64,000 bases of DNA from NCBI RefSeq assembly GCF_006716125.1, contig NZ_VFOM01000001.1, forward strand, positions 1,860,001-1,924,000, written 5' to 3'. Source of the DNA: Homoserinimonas aerilata (GTDB lineage: Bacteria; Actinomycetota; Actinomycetes; Actinomycetales; Microbacteriaceae). Made by a program: the position numbers and the translations under genes. How positions within the stretch are numbered: position 1 is the first letter of the stretch; each line of letters starts with the position of its first letter. The notes under the pieces were generated by a model that worked only from the letters and a program-made list of their open reading frames with translations, ran no database searches and had not been told where the DNA came from. Shown piece by piece: positions 60,878 through 64,000 of this stretch.

Positions 60878-62023
60878 TCAGCGGCGACGCATCGTGAAGG
60901 CATCCGCGAGTGAACGACGAAACGGGGGCGACGCCAGCACCCGAATCCCGAAGGTGCGCAGCGCGTGCACCCAGCCCGGCAGCGGGCGCCCCACCAGCAT
61001 GTTGAACGCGGCAAGCCCCGCCGCCCGACGAGCAGAACGGCGGCGGATGCGGTCGAAACGACGCCACGACGCAGACGACGGATGCGCCTCCCGCAGCAAC
61101 AGAACCGCCAGCGCCCGAGCATCCAGCCACCCCAGGTTCAGCCCCTGCCCGCCGATCGGACTGATCTCGTGGGCCGCGTCACCAATCAACACCACACCGT
61201 CGGCCACCATCGACTCGGCCAGACGTTGCCGGGCTGTGAAAGAACTGGAGCCGCCCTCCGTCGGGATCACCGCCCCTGTGCGGTCCTCCACAATGCTGGC
61301 GAGAGTCACCCCATCGGCACCAACCGGCGAGGGCGTCAACGCCACCCAGCGGCGCCCGCCCCCCACCAGCGGGAACGACTCCACCACACCGCCGCGCTCG
61401 AAGAAGAGCACCGCGCCATCCTCATCGGACCCGCCAGCCGGAAGGTCGGCCATCAGATAGTGGGCGCGACCGAAGCGCGAACGAAAATGCACACCGGCCG
61501 CGCGACGCACAACGCTGTCCACCCCGTCCGCCCCCACGACGAGACGGGCGACGATTCCGGTGCCGAGCAGCTCAACCCCGCGCGCGGTGTGCGCAAGACC
61601 AGTCACACGTCTCCCCAACCACAGGGAGCCCGGACGGATGCCTTCGAAACGGTCGCGAAGCATCCGCTCCACCTCCTGCTGCGGCAGGGAGAACACGGGG
61701 CTGCCGAATTCCATGCGGCCGAGGATGCGGCCATCGGCCCGGGCGACACCGCCCCGGATCTGCGCCGCCTGGAGGGAGACATCGACTCCGGCAGCCGCCA
61801 GCGCAGACGCCCCAGAGGGGTGGATGCCGATCGCGCGCGGCCGTGACGAGATCTCGCTGCGGGCATCGACGACGACCACATCGCGGCCGCCCTGAGCGAG
61901 GAGAACAGCCAGCAGCATTCCGACGGGGCCGGCCCCCACAATCGCGACATCATGAACGACCGGATGCGCGCCGGGCCCGGCAGTGGCACCAGTCTCAGTG
62001 CTGCCCGCGGCCCCTTCAGCCAC
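60878..62023 (-). CDS. FAD-dependent monooxygenase of the polyketide operon
   Basis: The 381-residue flavoprotein is of the aromatic-ring hydroxylase (UbiH/PHBH-like) group. It has the FAD motif AIVGAGPVGMLLAVLLAQGG near residue 27, LVVGADGVDSVVRRAAGV near 160, and the second FAD motif VVLIGDAAHEISPIGGQGLNLGWLDA near 275. It is the third gene after a type III polyketide synthase and a methyltransferase and overlaps the latter by 8 bases, so it most likely hydroxylates the aromatic product. The long polar N-terminus (about 24 residues) is unusual; a later start is possible. Confidence 0.87.
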   Translation of the reverse strand: MAEGAAGSTETGATAGPGAHPVVHDVAIVGAGPVGMLLAVLLAQGGRDVVVVDARSEISSRPRAIGIHPSGASALAAAGVDVSLQAAQIRGGVARADGRILGRMEFGSPVFSLPQQEVERMLRDRFEGIRPGSLWLGRRVTGLAHTARGVELLGTGIVARLVVGADGVDSVVRRAAGVHFRSRFGRAHYLMADLPAGGSDEDGAVLFFERGGVVESFPLVGGGRRWVALTPSPVGADGVTLASIVEDRTGAVIPTEGGSSSFTARQRLAESMVADGVVLIGDAAHEISPIGGQGLNLGWLDARALAVLLLREAHPSSASWRRFDRIRRRSARRAAGLAAFNMLVGRPLPGWVHALRTFGIRVLASPPFRRSLADAFTMRRR

Positions 62024-62696
62024 GGCCGGTCGACACCGCGAGCAGGCGCGTCGGGTTCAGGGCGATGACCCTCCAGTCGGGTCCGGCCAGCTCCCGCAGC
62101 TCGGCCGGGGTGAAGCTGCGCCTGATCGACACCAGCCCGTCAGGCCTGATGAACGAACCGCCACACGCCGGGCCCGGAAAGAACGGTGCCGTCGCCGCGC
62201 CGAACGCCACAGAGGCGAAACGGCTGCGGGAGATATCGCTGTGCACCGTCATCACCCGCGCCAGACGCGAGGTCTCCACCAGGAAGCCGGGCACATCGCT
62301 CAGATGATGCAACACATGATTCGACACAACGAAATCGAAACGTTCATCGAGCTGCGCTGCGGTCGCCCGCACAAATCGCACCCCCGGCGCCGGGTGCGCG
62401 CTCGCGTAGGCGTGCGCGCGGGCATCGGGATCAACGCCCGTCACCTCGAGCAGAAGCCCGTCACGCCTGGCCAGCCGCGCCAACCGGCGGGCAAGATCGC
62501 CGCCACCCGAACCAACATCGAGCAGGGTACGTGGCACGGATGCGCTGAGCAGCGGCCTCAGAAGGCGGCGGTAGGTCGCACCCCAACCAGACACCACCGG
62601 GTTGAGGATTCCGAAACCGGCATATGTACGGCGGAGGGCATCCGGATCGCAATCAGGGCCGTCCATCAGCTCCCGCAGATGCGGCTGCCTGCGCAT
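62016..62696 (-). CDS. SAM-dependent methyltransferase of the polyketide operon
   Basis: The 226-residue class I methyltransferase has the SAM motif LLDVGSGGGDLARRLARLA near residue 58, VTGVDPDARA near 85 and FDFVVSNHVLHHLSD near 118. It starts 13 bases after the polyketide synthase stop and its own stop overlaps the monooxygenase start, so the three are one operon. An O- or C-methylation of an alkylresorcinol or pyrone-type product is the natural inference. Confidence 0.88.
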   Translation of the reverse strand: MRRQPHLRELMDGPDCDPDALRRTYAGFGILNPVVSGWGATYRRLLRPLLSASVPRTLLDVGSGGGDLARRLARLARRDGLLLEVTGVDPDARAHAYASAHPAPGVRFVRATAAQLDERFDFVVSNHVLHHLSDVPGFLVETSRLARVMTVHSDISRSRFASVAFGAATAPFFPGPACGGSFIRPDGLVSIRRSFTPAELRELAGPDWRVIALNPTRLLAVSTGRG

Positions 62697-62709
62697 CGAC
62701 TCGCCGCCG

Positions 62710-63792
62710 TCAGTTCGCCGTCATCAGGCCGGACTCAACGGTGAGCCCAGGCCCGAACGCCATCGCACAGATGCGCTCCCCCGGCGTCGCCGTCGCCAGA
62801 ATGTTCTTCAGCACGAACAGCACCGTCGCGCTGCTCATGTTGCCGAAATCGCGCAGCGTCTCCCGCGACGGCGTGAGCTGCTCGTCACTCAGCTTCAACG
62901 TCGACTGCACGCGGTCGAGGATGCTGCGCCCGCCCGGGTGGATCGCCCAACGCTCGACCTCACCCGCGCGCCCCTGCAGAAGCGGCTCCAGCGCCCCCTC
63001 GATGTATTCGTCGATGATCTTCGGCACATAACTGCTGAGCACCATCTCGAAGCCCTCATCGCCAATCGTCCACGCCATGTCGGCCTCGCCGACCGGGGTG
63101 ACGACACTCTCGAAGGCGTCCAGCGAACATCCGAACCCCTCAACCGCATCCGCTGCGACAACAGCCGCGGCAGCACCATCAGCGAAGATCGATGCTGCAA
63201 TGATCTGGTCAGGGTCACTAGAGGAGCGCACATGCAGCGTGCACAGCTCGACGCTGACAACCAGCACGACCGCGGCAGGGTCAGCCAGAACAAGCTGCCG
63301 GGCCAACCGCAGTGCTGGCATCGACGCATAGCAGCCCATGAAGCCGAGATGGAAGCGCTGCACGCCCGGGCGCAGGCCCAGCTCGCGGGCCACCAGGAAG
63401 TCCGGGCCGGGCGCGAAGAAACCCGTGCATGAGACCGTGATCACATGGGTGATGCGGTCGGTGTCGAGGCTCGCGCAGGCTTTCTTCGCCGCCTCCACGT
63501 AAAGCTGGCCGGCCTGCTCGGTATACAACTCGTTGCGCACGCGCGTCGACGGCGACAGCAGCAGGCCACTCGCAGGCAAGAAGAACAGCGGATGCTCCGC
63601 CCCACTCTCCCAGGACAGCTCGGCGATCGCAGAGTGCCGCGTCTCGATCGCCGCCGCATCGAACGTGGCGGGCACCAGCCTCTGCGCGAGCCGACTCAAG
63701 CCAGGCTGGGCGGCGAACACATCACGCACATCGTGCTGCAGGAGCACGGTGGGCGGCACAACAGTCTCGAGCGCAATGATCGACGGGGTCAC
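62710..63792 (-). CDS. Type III polyketide synthase
   Basis: The homodimeric enzyme extends an acyl-CoA starter with malonyl-CoA and cyclises the chain. The 360-residue protein has the full catalytic triad: Cys 122 in TVSCTGFFAPGPD, His 285 in AIHPGGRSILDR and Asn 318 in FGNMSSATVLF, plus AMAFGPGLTVE at the end. Malonyl-CoA would come from the acyl-CoA carboxylase encoded in this window. GTG 63792 is chosen because a TACACT box lies 7 bases upstream and the family N-terminus begins there. Product class (alkylresorcinol, pyrone) cannot be told from the sequence. Confidence 0.93.
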   Translation of the reverse strand: MTPSIIALETVVPPTVLLQHDVRDVFAAQPGLSRLAQRLVPATFDAAAIETRHSAIAELSWESGAEHPLFFLPASGLLLSPSTRVRNELYTEQAGQLYVEAAKKACASLDTDRITHVITVSCTGFFAPGPDFLVARELGLRPGVQRFHLGFMGCYASMPALRLARQLVLADPAAVVLVVSVELCTLHVRSSSDPDQIIAASIFADGAAAAVVAADAVEGFGCSLDAFESVVTPVGEADMAWTIGDEGFEMVLSSYVPKIIDEYIEGALEPLLQGRAGEVERWAIHPGGRSILDRVQSTLKLSDEQLTPSRETLRDFGNMSSATVLFVLKNILATATPGERICAMAFGPGLTVESGLMTAN

Positions 63793-63799
63793 ATGCGCC

Positions 63800-63805
63800 A
63801 GTGTA
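63800..63805 (-). promoter_or_regulatory. Putative -10 box for the leaderless polyketide operon
   Basis: TACACT on the minus strand, 7 bases before the GTG at 63792. Confidence 0.5.
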
Positions 63806-63881
63806 AGCACGGCAGCGCCCGCTCCGACAGGCTTCGCACACGATGCACAGGCGCGGGGCGGGTGGGCGGGGCTCGCTCGAG

Positions 63882-63925
63882 CCGCGTGCGGGCCGCGTGC
63901 GGGCCGCGTGCGGGCCGCGTGCGGG
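63882..63925. repeat. Four-copy 11-bp tandem repeat
   Basis: Unit CCGCGTGCGGG repeated four times without interruption, then a partial CCGCC. It lies about 90 bases upstream of the polyketide operon start, between the promoter and a family C repeat. Confidence 0.85.
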
Positions 63926-63937
63926 CCGCCGAGAGTA

Positions 63938-63991
63938 CGCAAATCGACCGTTTGAGCGCGAATACCGTGCACTTCGTGCAGTCTCGGCGGA
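63938..63991. repeat. Family C repeat, diverged copy 3
   Basis: It ends with CTTCGTGCAGTCTCGGCGG in the same orientation as the copies at 60.7-60.9 kb, with a decayed left arm. Together the copies bracket the polyketide operon. Confidence 0.65.
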
Positions 63992-64000
63992 GTGGCCGCG

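Overview
The window is high-GC (roughly two-thirds G+C), densely packed bacterial DNA. Gene content and order point to an actinobacterium of the family Microbacteriaceae: purK-purE next to an LCP-type gene, GtrA, birA with a PH-domain protein, an acyl-CoA carboxylase beta/epsilon/alpha neighbourhood around maf, sdhCDAB, a nucleoside salvage block, and intergenic palindromes containing GGTTTCGAGAC...CTCAACC. The genus cannot be fixed from the sequence alone. No rRNA, tRNA, CRISPR array, prophage, transposase or replication origin is visible.

Layout. 1-4.8 kb: LCP protein (cut by the left edge), purE, purK, GtrA, UDP-sugar dehydrogenase, PH-domain protein. 4.8-8.6 kb: biotin ligase, FkbM methyltransferase, acyl-CoA carboxylase beta and epsilon subunits. 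8.64-8.98 kb: a 339-bp gene-free, AT-richer stretch with a terminator, operator-like palindromes and two strong hairpins, the best non-coding RNA candidate here. 9-13.5 kb: a minus-strand signalling and secretion locus (LuxR-type regulator, sensor kinase, degenerate kinase-like membrane protein, lipoprotein, secreted PKD-like protein). 13.7-20 kb: RNA methyltransferase, Maf, carboxylase alpha/biotin subunit, L-lactate dehydrogenase, quinone reductase. 20.3-33.3 kb: nucleoside uptake and salvage (phosphorylases, a PGM2-type mutase, deaminases, a BmpA/NupOPQ-type ABC importer with two binding proteins) plus an orphan PTS IIA/IIB pair. 33.4-38.2 kb: mannose-1-phosphate guanylyltransferase and succinate dehydrogenase. 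38.4-44.4 kb: a mannitol PTS island (ptsI, mtlA, mtlF-like IIA, mtlD; divergent DeoR regulator and HPr). 44.5-48 kb: YihY-like protein, exonuclease III, trpS, GNAT. 48.3-52 kb: FMN riboswitch and ribD-ribE-ribBA-ribH. 52-57.4 kb: MFS transporter and a siderophore ABC importer with a candidate iron box. 57.6-60.6 kb: a 36-residue membrane protein, a RarD-like transporter and an ABC exporter. 60.9-63.8 kb: a type III polyketide synthase operon with a methyltransferase and an FAD monooxygenase.

The modules connect. Imported nucleosides are deaminated and phosphorolysed, and the PGM2-like mutase can move pentose-1-phosphate into central metabolism. Mannitol enters through one complete PTS whose EI and HPr flank the regulator. 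Biotin ligase sits beside the biotin enzyme it would modify. Riboflavin genes supply FMN/FAD to Sdh and other flavoenzymes here.

The least expected signals are in the DNA rather than the genes. An 85-bp element with 15-bp inverted ends GCCGAAAACGAAGGA occurs twice between divergent genes, and its arms recur at the same 85-bp spacing inside purK. A second palindrome family sits at several gene 3' ends and has extended GtrA. A third brackets the polyketide operon. A TANNNT box 6-8 bases before the start codon marks at least fifteen genes as probably leaderless and was used here to choose starts.
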